Assembly (NCBI RefSeq): GCF_017873565.1
Contig: NZ_JAGGKH010000006.1
Location: 1 to 64,000 of the forward strand
Source of the DNA: Lederbergia galactosidilytica
GTDB taxonomy: Bacteria; Bacillota; Bacilli; Bacillales; Bacillaceae_C
Direction of reading: 5' to 3'
DNA length: 64,000 bases
The translations under genes and the position numbers were made by a program. A model generated the notes under the pieces. That model saw only the letters and a program-made list of their open reading frames with translations, was not told the origin of the DNA and searched no databases. Positions 1 to 7,760 of this stretch are shown in pieces. Within the stretch, counting starts at the first letter, position 1; each line of letters opens with the position of its first letter.

Positions 1-221
1 TCTACTGTCATTTCGTCGACACCCGGTGCCCCTTTATTTGCCCTCACTTTCTTGCAAGCATTAAAGAGGTTGTTGATGTCTACTATCTTTTCAATCAGAT
101 CGATACCATCCCGTTGTTCCATTTCTGTAAAGACAGGACTGCACGCTCCCGCATACTCTTCGGTTTCCAACCTATCCCTTTGCGACCAGCCATCTGTCGA
201 TGTTTTCTGTGGTCTTTGCAC
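1..221 (-). CDS. ltrA: Group II intron reverse transcriptase/maturase, N-terminal fragment
   Basis: The frame opens with GTG at 221-219, preceded by a GGAGG ribosome binding site, and is still open at position 1. The visible residues contain the conserved start of the RT0/RT1 region of LtrA-type intron proteins (ANKGAPGVDEMTV), preceded by an N-terminal stretch beginning VQRPQKTSTDGWSQRD that I recognise from Bacillus intron proteins. The family acts as maturase for splicing and as reverse transcriptase for retrohoming. The catalytic YADD block lies outside the window, so whether the enzyme is intact cannot be judged. Confidence 0.8.
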   Translation of the reverse strand, partial: MQRPQKTSTDGWSQRDRLETEEYAGACSPVFTEMEQRDGIDLIEKIVDINNLFNACKKVRANKGAPGVDEMTV

Positions 222-651
222 TGTCCTTACCTCCATTTCTTTCCAGGATTGTTATTGTTCAGCCCTTCATCCATTATGGACTACTATGGCTTCTGCTGAC
301 TTCTTACAGTTCAACCTGCCATCACTGATCGGTTTGTTCCTGTGCGATATTCCATCACTCTTGTCGGGAACCCCTGTAAGACCTCCCCGGGTAAGAGCTA
401 TAACCTTCCTCCCATGTAACCGCTGCATTTACTGTATGGAACTCGGGCAGTATTGGACTTTGTTTTGTTTAGCAAACTCGTCCATTCCAATTCAGCCTTA
501 TATGCAGTTTCTCTCCGTCGGTTCGGGATTTTGCCGCCGGCTTCCTTCAGATTCCACCTCACGGTGGACACCCTTGCCTTAAGCTAACGGTTCCTACTGC
601 CAAGCCTGTAGTGGACTTTCACCACCAAGTTATAGCCCATGCCGGGCGCAC
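1..651 (-). mobile_element. Group II intron, 5' part (probably class IIC), cut by window edge
   Basis: Read on the minus strand, the element begins at 651 with GTGCGCCCGGC, a typical bacterial group II intron 5' end. About 430 nt of non-coding, GC-richer RNA (domains I-III) follow, then a reverse transcriptase frame that runs off the left edge. The 5' exon is the U-tract of a Rho-independent terminator (652-685), and insertion right behind a terminator hairpin is the known habit of class C introns. Class assignment is inferred from the site; domains V-VI and the 3' end are outside the window. The element is GC-richer than its neighbours, as expected for a mobile ribozyme. Confidence 0.85.
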
Positions 652-652
652 T

Positions 653-905
653 AATAAAAAACGCCCCTGCCGAAGCAGGGACGTTATATTACGCGGTACC
701 ACCCTAATTTGCGGACTTTTGCCCGCCTCTCTTAATAAATAACGGTTGTGACCGTCTTTTTTTACTAATTTGAGAAATCAAATGTTCGAAAAAGAAGCTC
801 AGGAGAGTAATTCACATTCATGTTTGTACTGATTCACACCAACCATCAGTTCTCTGCAACTACAAGTTCATGAAGCTACTATGCCCCGTCTTTGCTTTTA
901 AGTAT
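653..905 (-). promoter_or_regulatory. T-box riboswitch leader, probable tyrosine specifier, with terminator
   Basis: The minus strand carries the 14-nt T-box AGGGTGGTACCGCG at 705-692, followed at once by a GC hairpin and T-run (685-653) that forms the terminator. Upstream is a stem I region with an AGTAG motif and, on the other side of the specifier loop, GAATTAC at 813-807. By the usual position after GAAU the specifier would be UAC (Tyr, 809-807). The UGGU in the T-box would pair with an ACCA tRNA end, which fits tRNA-Tyr. The leader should control a gene left of the window, probably tyrS, but a group II intron lies between them. T-box identity is firm; the amino acid is a reading of the loop by eye. 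Confidence 0.9.
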
Positions 906-917
906 TGTTAAATTTAA

Positions 918-946
918 TTTTTATCATAATGTTGAATCATTGTAAA
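918..946 (-). promoter_or_regulatory. Probable sigma-A promoter of the T-box leader
   Basis: On the minus strand TTTACA (946-941) and TAAAAA (923-918) are 17 bp apart. Transcription would start near 911, just before the stem I region of the T-box. The -10 match is only 4 of 6. Confidence 0.5.
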
Positions 947-1080
947 GTAAAATTTCATTATTTTCTAAACAAGTCTTATTGACAGCGTTTTCAATTGATC
1001 TTTTTTGCTTTTTTGATTGCCAATCCTTGTTTTATCACATAGAATTGTATTCATATTAAAAATATTTATTTAATTTTCTA

Positions 1081-1109
1081 TTGACAATTTAATTGTTTCA
1101 GTCTATCGT
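1081..1109 (+). promoter_or_regulatory. Probable sigma-A promoter of aroA
   Basis: TTGACA (1081-1086), a 17-bp spacer and TATCGT (1104-1109) lie about 90 bp before the aroA start. The -35 box is perfect and the -10 box matches 4 of 6 positions. Confidence 0.55.
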
Positions 1110-1197
1110 ATTGAGCTATCAACATATAAAATTCTAACACGCTTCACAGCGTTGAAGTATTGAAGAAAACATTTAATACATTCAAGGAGGGCTAACG

Positions 1198-2283
1198 ATG
1201 TCAGATTTAGAAATATTGCGTGATAAGATTGAAAAGAAAACACTTGAAATTCTAGAATTACTAAATGAGCGTGGAGAAATTGCTCAAGAAATTGGAAAAC
1301 AAAAAGAAACACAGGGTGTAAAACGGTTTGACCCTGTTCAAGAACGAAAAATAATGGATATGGTCGCGGCTCATAATAAGGGGCCATTTGAAACATCAAC
1401 CCTTCAACATATTTTCAAACAAATTTTAAAGGCGAGTTTGGAACTCCAAGAAGATGACAACCGTAAAGCTTTACTCGTATCTCGTAAAAAGAAGCCGGAA
1501 AATACAGTTGTTCAGATTAACGAAACAAAAATTGGAAATGGAAACCAGCATTTTATTATGGGGCCTTGTGCTGTGGAAAGCTATGATCAAGTGAAACTTG
1601 TTGCTCAAGCCATGAAAAAGCAAGGTTTGTCCCTAATGCGAGGTGGCGCTTATAAACCTCGAACTTCTCCATACGATTTCCAAGGATTAGGTCTAGAAGG
1701 CTTACAGATCCTCCGTCGTGTTGCTGATGAAGAAGGTATGTCTATTATTAGTGAAATTCTAGATACAAGAGATGTTGAATCAGCTTTAGATTACGTCGAT
1801 GTTATCCAAATTGGTGCTCGTAATATGCAAAATTTTGAACTATTGAAATTAGTCGGTTCTGTCCAAAAGCCCGTATTACTGAAGCGTGGATTGTCTGCAA
1901 CGATTGAAGAATTTATGTATGCAGCTGAATATATTATTTCACAAGGGAATAACCAAATTATACTTTGTGAAAGAGGAATTAGAACTTACGAAAAAGCAAC
2001 GCGTAATACATTGGATATTTCCGCTGTTCCTATTTTAAAGAAAGAAACACATTTGCCTGTACTTGTTGATGTAACCCACTCTACAGGTAGAAAAGATTTA
2101 TTGCTTCCAGCAGCCAAAGCGGCTTTAGCGATTGGTGCAGATGGAGTAATGGCTGAGGTACATCCAGATCCAGCTGTCGCTCTTTCAGATTCAGCACAAC
2201 AAATGGATATTGATGAATTCAATCAATTTATGGCTGAAGTTAAAGGCTTCGCAGAAGTCATTCAAAAAGCACCAGCTCTGTAA
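1198..2283 (+). CDS. aroA: Bifunctional chorismate mutase / 3-deoxy-7-phosphoheptulonate synthase
   Basis: Catalyses the first step of the shikimate pathway (phosphoenolpyruvate plus erythrose 4-phosphate to DAHP) and carries a fused AroQ-type chorismate mutase, which in Bacillus serves as allosteric sensor of chorismate/prephenate. Residues 1-85 are the helical mutase domain. Residues 105-350 are the DAHP synthase barrel with GPCAVES (122-128), KPRTSP (153-158) and the DVTHSTGR and EVHPDP loops that hold the metal. At 361 residues it has the normal Bacillus length. AAGGAGG precedes the ATG. It appears to be a single-gene unit between its own promoter and terminator; aroB lies 36 kb away in this window. 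Confidence 0.96.
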   Translation: MSDLEILRDKIEKKTLEILELLNERGEIAQEIGKQKETQGVKRFDPVQERKIMDMVAAHNKGPFETSTLQHIFKQILKASLELQEDDNRKALLVSRKKKPENTVVQINETKIGNGNQHFIMGPCAVESYDQVKLVAQAMKKQGLSLMRGGAYKPRTSPYDFQGLGLEGLQILRRVADEEGMSIISEILDTRDVESALDYVDVIQIGARNMQNFELLKLVGSVQKPVLLKRGLSATIEEFMYAAEYIISQGNNQIILCERGIRTYEKATRNTLDISAVPILKKETHLPVLVDVTHSTGRKDLLLPAAKAALAIGADGVMAEVHPDPAVALSDSAQQMDIDEFNQFMAEVKGFAEVIQKAPAL

Positions 2284-2367
2284 TATAGCTTAATTATACA
2301 AGGGAGCTGGCTAGCGCTGTACAACACTCCTTTTGTATGGGTTATTGGTTTTAGTTATTTGTATGAA

Positions 2368-2402
2368 AACAGCCTTGTGTAAATTGAACAAGGCTGTTTT
2401 TA
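2368..2402 (+). terminator. Rho-independent terminator behind aroA
   Basis: AACAGCCTTG and CAAGGCTGTT form a 10-bp stem followed by a short T-run. A second, weaker inverted repeat lies just before it (about 2298-2339). Confidence 0.8.
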
Positions 2403-2443
2403 TATTCACTATGCAGTTTTTAATTCTCTATTATGTAGGGAAT

Positions 2444-2617
2444 TTAGTTATATTTTCTATCAAATAACGTATAATCTATTGCTTTGTTTAAGCAATCTTC
2501 CGCTTCTTTTAGTCCCTCTATTGCCGAGGGCGAATATTGCTTGCTCGTGTCTAATAAATGATATGTCGACTGCAGTGCTTTAGAAATTTTCTCAAATTCT
2601 GTTAATTTATTTGTCAT
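2444..2617 (-). CDS. Small hypothetical protein (57 aa)
   Basis: The ATG at 2617 is preceded by a purine-rich GGGAAGGGGAA ribosome binding site, so the 20 upstream in-frame residues are left out. The product (MTNKLTEFEKISKALQ...) is hydrophilic and probably all-helical, with no signal peptide, membrane segment or known motif. It stands alone between the aroA terminator and rnpB. I do not recognise the family and suggest no function. That it is a gene rests on the ribosome binding site and a coding-like composition. Confidence 0.55.
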   Translation of the reverse strand: MTNKLTEFEKISKALQSTYHLLDTSKQYSPSAIEGLKEAEDCLNKAIDYTLFDRKYN

Positions 2618-2702
2618 ATAACGTTCCCCTTCCCTTATATACTCACAGTATATTCCCGAGAGGAAGAATTTATTCAATTTTTATTTACAATACTTCTAGA
2701 CA

Positions 2703-2733
2703 ACAAAAAAACTCACCCATTAGAAGGTGAGAG
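2703..2733 (-). terminator. Terminator of rnpB
   Basis: On the minus strand CTCACC and GGGTGAG pair across a short loop and are followed by a run of T residues, directly behind the RNase P RNA 3' end. Confidence 0.8.
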
Positions 2734-3144
2734 CCTATCATAACATCTTATAAGCCATGTTCTGTTCCATCGTACTCCAAACGATCATAGGCAGATCTCG
2801 TACTCCGGTGGTAATCATCTATCTGCAAGTCAAACTTGCCTTTTTCTTCGTTCATTTCCTGCGAAAAAGTTCCCCTACCAAAATTTGGGTTTCTCACTCA
2901 CGGGGTTTACCTCGTTCCACCTTTGTTGTTTCCAACAAAGCTACGTCACTGTGGCACTTTAAAGGTACCAACACCATATTATATGGAATATATAACGTAG
3001 GTGTTTTCCCTGCCGTCAACCAAGAAAATCTTAGTTGCCCTAGCTTATTGTTTCGCTAGGCGTGATCACTACGGGCATCTCAGCACCGTGCGAGCATGGA
3101 CTTTCCTCTGCATTGAGCAGCGATTACCTAGATGTTATGATTCA
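2734..3144 (-). ncRNA. rnpB: RNase P RNA, Bacillus type B
   Basis: The catalytic RNA that matures tRNA 5' ends. The minus strand contains the hallmark blocks GAGGAAAGTCCATGCTCGCA and GGTGCTGAGATGCCCGTAGTG near the 5' end. Later come GAAAGTGCCACAGTGACG, GGTAAACCCCGTGAG, AAACCCAAATTTTGGTAGGG and the closing ACATGGCTTATAAG. The two ends can pair to form P1 (ATCATAACATC with GATGTTATGAT). The length of about 410 nt fits type B. It lies immediately downstream of gpsB, as in B. subtilis. The end points are set from the P1 pairing and are accurate to a few bases. Confidence 0.95.
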
Positions 3145-3208
3145 TACCAAGATACTATTGTATATTCTTTTTAGCTTACATGCAAGTGGAAAAAATAGTA
3201 AAGGACGA

Positions 3209-3511
3209 TTATTCGTCCAGTTTACTTCCAAATACATGTTTCTCCAAGTTAGAAAGACGCTTTAAAATGTCGAAATTAGTCGTTCCAGCGGGTTGTGCTG
3301 GTGGCTGTCGACGTGATTGTTCTCCTACTTGTTTTTTCAATTTAATATTTTCCTGCTGCAGTTCTTCTACTACTTGATGCATTGCTTCATAATCTTTAAT
3401 AATTTGATCTAAAAATTGATCTACTTCATCTTGTTTATAACCGCGGAACTTCGTTTTAAATTCTTTTTCTAAAATTTCTTTAGCAGTTAATTTCAGTCGA
3501 TCTGCTAACAA
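3209..3511 (-). CDS. gpsB: Cell cycle protein GpsB
   Basis: GpsB is a DivIVA-like membrane-binding adaptor that shuttles PBP1 between side wall and septum. The N-terminal 60 residues carry the DivIVA/GpsB signature ([24 protein letters not shown]), followed by a coiled coil, a short proline/glutamine linker ([12 protein letters not shown]) and a C-terminal helical trimerisation segment. At 100 aa it has the normal length. Its partner PBP1 (ponA) is encoded 4 kb away in this window. It is followed by rnpB, the arrangement known from B. subtilis. Confidence 0.95.
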   Translation of the reverse strand: MLADRLKLTAKEILEKEFKTKFRGYKQDEVDQFLDQIIKDYEAMHQVVEELQQENIKLKKQVGEQSRRQPPAQPAGTTNFDILKRLSNLEKHVFGSKLDE

Positions 3512-4287
3512 TCCAAAACACCACCTTAAAATTCACACTACCATACCATTATTCTTCCAAAATAATGTCAATTTGTCAATTTTTCAAGATGGAAATTTTA
3601 TAAATAAAAAAAGACTGTATGAACAAATAATTAGTTTTCACTTTATAAATAATGAATACTATTTTTGCTGATATCTACCTTAAAAGGCTTTTAAAAGTTT
3701 TCACTAGTCCAGTTATTTTCTTTTTAGTATTTTATTTTCTATCTTATGACGCAAAGAGCTCATTTCTAGTCTTTTTAGCAAATCTGCTATATCGAATGAA
3801 CCTTCCTAGATCATTCGTCTAATGCTGATCCAATCCATCTAGAGTTAAAAAAATTTCAAATAAAGTAAGCTTGTCCATTCTCTCTCCCTAATTCTAAACG
3901 GAGTTAACAATCACTTACCGAGCTTATTGCAATTTTTCCCCCTTCAAATATATATGATAATGCTTCATAAGCTGTACTCTTAGTTGACAAAAATTAGGCT
4001 GGGACAAAAGTGTTTTCACCAAAGAAAAAATGAATACTTGGTGCAATAACTAGCTTCGGAAATATACTTCGCTTTCAGCGGGCGGCTAGTGAGATTCCTT
4101 ATGCTTTCGCTCTCAAGGAACTTCGTGCGATGTCTTTTACAAACACGATGTTCTAGTTCGACGTTGGTCATGTCCTATGACCAACGCCGACCTCCCGCAA
4201 GTGTCTACGTATATTTCTTATGCTATAGTAATGCATTGTTTGCATTGATGCTTAACATTTTCAATATGCCCCAGCCTCACGATAAAA
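3512..4287. other. Gene-free interval between gpsB and cotD with repeat copy
   Basis: About 480 bp of AT-rich DNA with no coding signal (3512-3995) is followed by one copy of the GGCTGGGACAAAA repeat (3996-4277), which reaches almost to the cotD stop codon. Frames crossing the repeat have no ribosome binding site. Confidence 0.6.
3996..4277. repeat. Dispersed repeat family 1, copy A
   Basis: The left end reads AGGCTGGGACAAAAGTGTTTT and the right end is the near-complement (AACATTTT...CCCCAGCCT). The block TTCACCAAAG at the left and GGAAATATAC in the interior recur in copy B at 25260-25484. The terminal inverted repeat and absence of an open frame suggest a non-autonomous, MITE-like or REP-like intergenic element. 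The function is unknown. Confidence 0.65.
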
Positions 4288-4590
4288 TTAATATGGGAAA
4301 TTTGGTCTTGGTCCAAAGCCTGGACGTGGCCCGAAACCTGGACCTTGCATTGATCCCGGCCCTGGCATCGGCCCTGGGCCAGGCATCATCACTTGTTGAT
4401 TTGTAACTTCATTCACCACAGACTGAGTGTGCGGGAAATAATGCTCATGAATAAAATTTTCATGATTAACTGTTGTCGTATGGCTAGGATGAATTTCTGG
4501 AACAATATAGTTTTGACACGTATGATTCACACAACATTTCGTTGGATGAACAATAGCTGGTAACACTTTGTTACAACAATTTCTATGCAT
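4288..4590 (-). CDS. cotD: Inner spore coat protein CotD
   Basis: Belongs to the CotD family of sporulation-specific inner coat proteins. The N-terminal two thirds show the family pattern of Cys and His residues (MHRNCCNKVLPAIVHPTKCC, then IVPEIHPSHTTTVNHENF and HYFPHTQSVV). The start is the ATG at 4590 because GAGAGGAGC lies 7-8 bp upstream. The last 30 residues form a Gly/Pro/Met/Phe-rich tail of PGPG and FGPRPG repeats, which I do not recall from the B. subtilis protein. Expression late in the mother cell is expected from the family; no promoter was assigned. Confidence 0.88.
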   Translation of the reverse strand: MHRNCCNKVLPAIVHPTKCCVNHTCQNYIVPEIHPSHTTTVNHENFIHEHYFPHTQSVVNEVTNQQVMMPGPGPMPGPGSMQGPGFGPRPGFGPRPNFPY

Positions 4591-4895
4591 AAAAAAGCTC
4601 CTCTCTCTTGTCATCTTTTCCTTTCATTTACAACCTATGTAAATGAACGGATACATGTACTAATCATAAAACCCAATTTCAAAGAAAAATAATTATACTT
4701 CCTAAATTTCCTTTGTATCTCCTTCTAGCAGTAAATTTTTTTAACAAAACAAGTCGAAAATTGCGCTTACCCGGGAAATGAACGCTCCATAAGGGAGGAA
4801 TTATTCTTCTAGTGAAGCAAGAAACAAAAATTTTTATTGAACTCTTTAAAATCACTTTTCATACGATACAACAGACTATATAGGAGGTGCAAAAA

Positions 4896-5357
4896 TTGAA
4901 GGAAAAGCCTAATAATGCCCACCACTTAAGTGAATCATTTCAACATTTAATTCGAAGTATGGATCGCTTATTTACAGAATCACCGAACCAAGGACTCTTA
5001 CAAAGTATGGATGACTTTTTTACTCAAGCAAAGCCATTTGGGGGATTTCCGGTAGATTTCACCGAAAATAGCAAGGAATATATTATTAACGCACAACTCC
5101 CTGGTGTAAAAAAAGAACAGATTGAACTAGAAATACTACCACAATATGTCACGATCACTGTTCATCAGCAAGAAAAGGTTGAAAAAGAAGATGCAAAAAA
5201 CCATGTCTTTTATAAAAAAGGTATTTGGAATAAATCCTCCAGAACGATTCCGCTTTCAAAACCAACAATCCAACATAAAGCTGTTGCTCAATATAAAGAT
5301 GGGATTCTAAATATTAGAATCCCAAAAGAAAAAGGAAAAAAACTATCGATTGATTAA
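4896..5357 (+). CDS. Hsp20/alpha-crystallin family protein, possibly spore coat (CotM-like)
   Basis: A small heat-shock-type chaperone of 153 residues. The alpha-crystallin domain spans about residues 50-150: DFTENSKEYIINAQLPGVKKEQIE is the first strand pair and the typical closing motif is YKDGILNIRIPKEK. The start is TTG at 4896, since AGGAGG ends 8 bp before it; an in-frame GTG at 4887 lies inside the ribosome binding site. Neighbouring coat genes (cotD, yppG) suggest a spore role like that of CotM, but a general stress role is equally possible. Confidence 0.8.
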   Translation: MKEKPNNAHHLSESFQHLIRSMDRLFTESPNQGLLQSMDDFFTQAKPFGGFPVDFTENSKEYIINAQLPGVKKEQIELEILPQYVTITVHQQEKVEKEDAKNHVFYKKGIWNKSSRTIPLSKPTIQHKAVAQYKDGILNIRIPKEKGKKLSID

Positions 5358-5416
5358 AATTTCATTGCAGAAAGTGTGTCGACTCTATACAGAAACTAAA
5401 ATTCGGGATAGTAAAA

Positions 5417-5449
5417 AGGAATCGATTAGATAGAATCGATTCCTTTTTA
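5417..5449. terminator. Bidirectional terminator between the Hsp20 gene and yppG
   Basis: AAGGAATCGATT and AATCGATTCCTT form a perfect stem flanked by A/T runs on both sides. It serves the plus-strand Hsp20 gene and the minus-strand yppG, whose last codons start at 5447. Confidence 0.85.
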
Positions 5450-5902
5450 AAGTTTAAACATACCACCTATCCCCTTTGCCATTCCAGAAACTTGATTAAT
5501 TGCATTCACTAGTTGACCAGCAGTGTTGACCATTTTATTAAAATCATAGGACCCATCTTGAGATTTAAATGACTGAATGATGGAATTAAAAGGTGTCGCT
5601 GGTTTTGCTTGATTTAATGGCGAATGTTTTTGTGCATAGGGGATCGGTTGATTATTGTACTGATAATCCTCATCCGATTGTAGAGGATTTTGAAATAGAT
5701 AACCAGAATTTTTATATTGTTTTTGCGGCAAATATCCTGGTGATGATTGGCTTGGATAAGGTGCAGCATAAGGGATATTCATTCCATATTGAATGCCTGG
5801 TTGATAATTGGGTGGATACTGGTTAGGGGGATAAGGATGAACATAAGGATAGGCATTTCTATAATATTGTTGCTGGCCGTTTAAAATTGAAAATGGCTGC
5901 AT
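5447..5902 (-). CDS. yppG: YppG-like spore coat protein
   Basis: A 151-residue protein whose first 60 residues are rich in Tyr, Pro, Gln and Asn (repeated PYPPNQYPPN-like units), a composition typical of spore coat proteins. The C-terminal 45 residues (SIIQSFKSQDGSYDFNKMVN onward, ending in GMAKGIGGMFKL) match my recollection of YppG. GAAGGAGGGG precedes the ATG at 5902. It lies next to yppE as in B. subtilis. A structural coat role is inferred from composition and family. Confidence 0.75.
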   Translation of the reverse strand: MQPFSILNGQQQYYRNAYPYVHPYPPNQYPPNYQPGIQYGMNIPYAAPYPSQSSPGYLPQKQYKNSGYLFQNPLQSDEDYQYNNQPIPYAQKHSPLNQAKPATPFNSIIQSFKSQDGSYDFNKMVNTAGQLVNAINQVSGMAKGIGGMFKL

Positions 5903-5959
5903 TTTACCCCTCCTTCTATAATTTCTAATACACCTTATGCCCAACCATAGAAATTGGTG

Positions 5960-6322
5960 CTACTCTCTATCTAATTCTTCAAGCATTCTTCGCAATATAA
6001 AATCAATTGATTGAATATGAGAAATAAATCTTTTCAGACTGGACTCAGGGAAAAATGCCCGTATCGAAACCATCTGGATATTTTCTGCTGTATTGCGAAT
6101 CTGCATTGGATGAAGGTTTTTTGGCTTTTCTTGAAGAGCCCATTTCACCGCCAAAGGTTCCCACTCATCGCATATAATTTTTATCTGATCAGCAAAAGGT
6201 TTTACTTCTAGAAAAAAATCACCTTTTTCGCCGGTTTCCCTATGATTAAGAAAAGTCTCATGTGCCTCATTATTATATTTAAATAATTGCTCAGTTAATT
6301 CTTTCAGTTTATGTTTTTCCAT
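5960..6322 (-). CDS. yppE: YppE family protein (DUF1798)
   Basis: A 120-residue, probably all-helical cytoplasmic protein of unknown function. The recognisable family parts are HETFLNHRETGEKGDFFLEVKPFAD and the YppE-like C-terminus (SFLKRFI-like helix, DFILRRMLEELD). The start at 6322 is chosen because GAGGGGTGGGAAG lies just upstream; the in-frame ATG at 6385 has no ribosome binding site. It is followed 60 bp later by yppG, so the two may be one transcript. Confidence 0.8.
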   Translation of the reverse strand: MEKHKLKELTEQLFKYNNEAHETFLNHRETGEKGDFFLEVKPFADQIKIICDEWEPLAVKWALQEKPKNLHPMQIRNTAENIQMVSIRAFFPESSLKRFISHIQSIDFILRRMLEELDRE

Positions 6323-6415
6323 CTTCCCACCCCTCTTTCGCTCATAATTTTCCATAACATCTAATAGAAAACCATAGATATTCATTATGTATTAAAAAAG
6401 CTTTATAAAATAAAA

Positions 6416-6449
6416 CGAAAAAGTAGCTGACTAATGACCGCTACTTTTC
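6416..6449 (-). terminator. Terminator behind the 65-aa protein gene
   Basis: AAAAGTAGC and GCTACTTTT pair across a 12-nt loop; on the minus strand a T-run follows. Confidence 0.7.
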
Positions 6450-6498
6450 CATTTTACTGTTATTAAGCTATCGAAGCAAAACAAACGAACACCTTCAG

Positions 6499-6696
6499 TT
6501 ATTTTGCTAAAGCGAAATCTGATTCTATTCTTACTTTATCCTGCCCTAGACTGACGACGGTATTGTATTCCCTTTGCTTAACATGATCAGTTTTCTGCCC
6601 TTTACTTAATGCAGATTTTTCTTTCAACATTTGTTCGACTTGATTCATCTGCATTTGAAGATCTTCCAACCGGCTTAGCAATTCTTTTTTAGTCAC
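6499..6696 (-). CDS. Small hypothetical coiled-coil protein (65 aa)
   Basis: Starts with GTG at 6696, 5-7 bp after GGAGGAAGG; an in-frame ATG 30 bp further upstream lacks such a site. Residues 3-27 (KKELLSRLEDLQMQMNQVEQ) have a clear heptad pattern, and the rest is hydrophilic. There is no signal peptide. It lies between sspM and yppE, where B. subtilis has other small genes, but I do not recognise it. Confidence 0.6.
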   Translation of the reverse strand: MTKKELLSRLEDLQMQMNQVEQMLKEKSALSKGQKTDHVKQREYNTVVSLGQDKVRIESDFALAK

Positions 6697-6831
6697 ATTC
6701 CTTCCTCCATCCCTCGCCCTTTGCATAAATATTTCACCATTGTTTTGACTTTTCCTGCACAGCTGACAAAACTAGAACGGTTTCGCCAAACAAAGTCATA
6801 CTTCTATTATTTTTCGTTTTTTCGACATATC

Positions 6832-6939
6832 TTAAGTAGATGGACGATTAGGACCATTTAGCTTTGGATTCCCTTCACCTGCTTTTGTGGGTTGGTCTTT
6901 AATTCTTTTCTTTTCTTCATTTTGTTTATTTTTTGCCAT
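6832..6939 (-). CDS. sspM: Small acid-soluble spore protein M
   Basis: A 35-residue, very basic and polar protein (MAKNKQNEEKKRIKDQ...) ending in NGPNRPST, the same end that I recall for B. subtilis SspM (GGPNRPST). The ribosome binding site GAAAGGATG lies just before the ATG at 6939. Minor SASPs of this kind are made in the forespore and packed into the spore core; their individual role is unknown. The position next to the ypp genes and divergent from recU fits the B. subtilis location. Confidence 0.8.
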   Translation of the reverse strand: MAKNKQNEEKKRIKDQPTKAGEGNPKLNGPNRPST

Positions 6940-7119
6940 ATTTATCATCCTTTCTTAGCTTTCAATTTCCTTATCGTTTTTAACCTGTCCATTTAACTAA
7001 ACTTCATGTATCTTTTTTGAATATGAATCGTATATACAAATGTAGAAAAAAAAGCTATACTCCCATATGTAAGATTTTTCCTTTTCGATAGCTATGATAT
7101 AATTGGGTAGAGGTGTGTT

Positions 7120-7734
7120 ATGATGGTTTTTCATTATCCCAACGGAAAAAAGTACCAAGGAACTCCGAATGTAAAAAATATCAATAAACAGTTAAGTAAA
7201 CAGAGCTCATATAGTAATAGAGGAATGACATTAGAAGAAGATCTGAATGAGACTAATCTGTATTATCGTACCCATAATATCGCAGTCGTTCATAAGAAGC
7301 CGATTCCTGTTCAAATTGTAAATGTCGATTATCCTTCAAGAAGTGCGGCTGTTATTAAAGAAGCATATTTTAGGCAAGCATCCACTACAGATTATAATGG
7401 TGTTTGGAATGGGAAATATATCGATTTTGAGGCAAAAGAAACAAAGAGTAATAGTTCTTTTCCTTTGAGAAATTTCCATGAACACCAAATTGAGCATATG
7501 AAAAGTGTAGTACAGCAAGAAGGAATTACATTTGTGATCATAAGATTTGTGACAACTGATGAAATTTTTCTTCTAGAAGGGAAAGTTTTATTCTTTTATT
7601 GGGAACGAATGGTTAAAGGAGGGCGAAAATCAATAAAGAAGGATGAGATTATAAAAGATGGGATTAAAATCCCGTATGGATTACATCCGAGAATTGACTA
7701 TATAAAAACCGTCCAAAAATTAAACCTTCTTTAA
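7120..7734 (+). CDS. recU: Holliday junction resolvase RecU
   Basis: Cleaves Holliday junctions in recombination repair and chromosome segregation in Gram-positive bacteria. It has the RecU nuclease core: [23 protein letters not shown], then [11 protein letters not shown], which holds the D-ExK catalytic residues. The C-terminal GLHPRIDYI is also typical. The length of 204 aa is normal. Two adjacent ATGs (7120, 7123) are possible behind AGAGGTG. ponA starts 26 bp after the stop, the conserved recU-ponA operon. Confidence 0.95.
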   Translation: MMVFHYPNGKKYQGTPNVKNINKQLSKQSSYSNRGMTLEEDLNETNLYYRTHNIAVVHKKPIPVQIVNVDYPSRSAAVIKEAYFRQASTTDYNGVWNGKYIDFEAKETKSNSSFPLRNFHEHQIEHMKSVVQQEGITFVIIRFVTTDEIFLLEGKVLFFYWERMVKGGRKSIKKDEIIKDGIKIPYGLHPRIDYIKTVQKLNLL

Positions 7735-7760
7735 CATCTTTGAAAGTGAGGAAACTCCAT

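Noticed and set aside
52-582. Plus-strand frame of 176 codons at the left edge
   Set aside because: It runs antisense to the group II intron RNA and reverse transcriptase, has no ribosome binding site and resembles no protein.
2757-3377. Several plus-strand frames between 2757 and 3377
   Set aside because: They are antisense to rnpB and gpsB, both of which are firmly identified on the minus strand.
4089-4406. Plus-strand frame of 105 codons
   Set aside because: It crosses repeat family 1 copy A and the antisense of the Gly/Pro tail of cotD, with no ribosome binding site.
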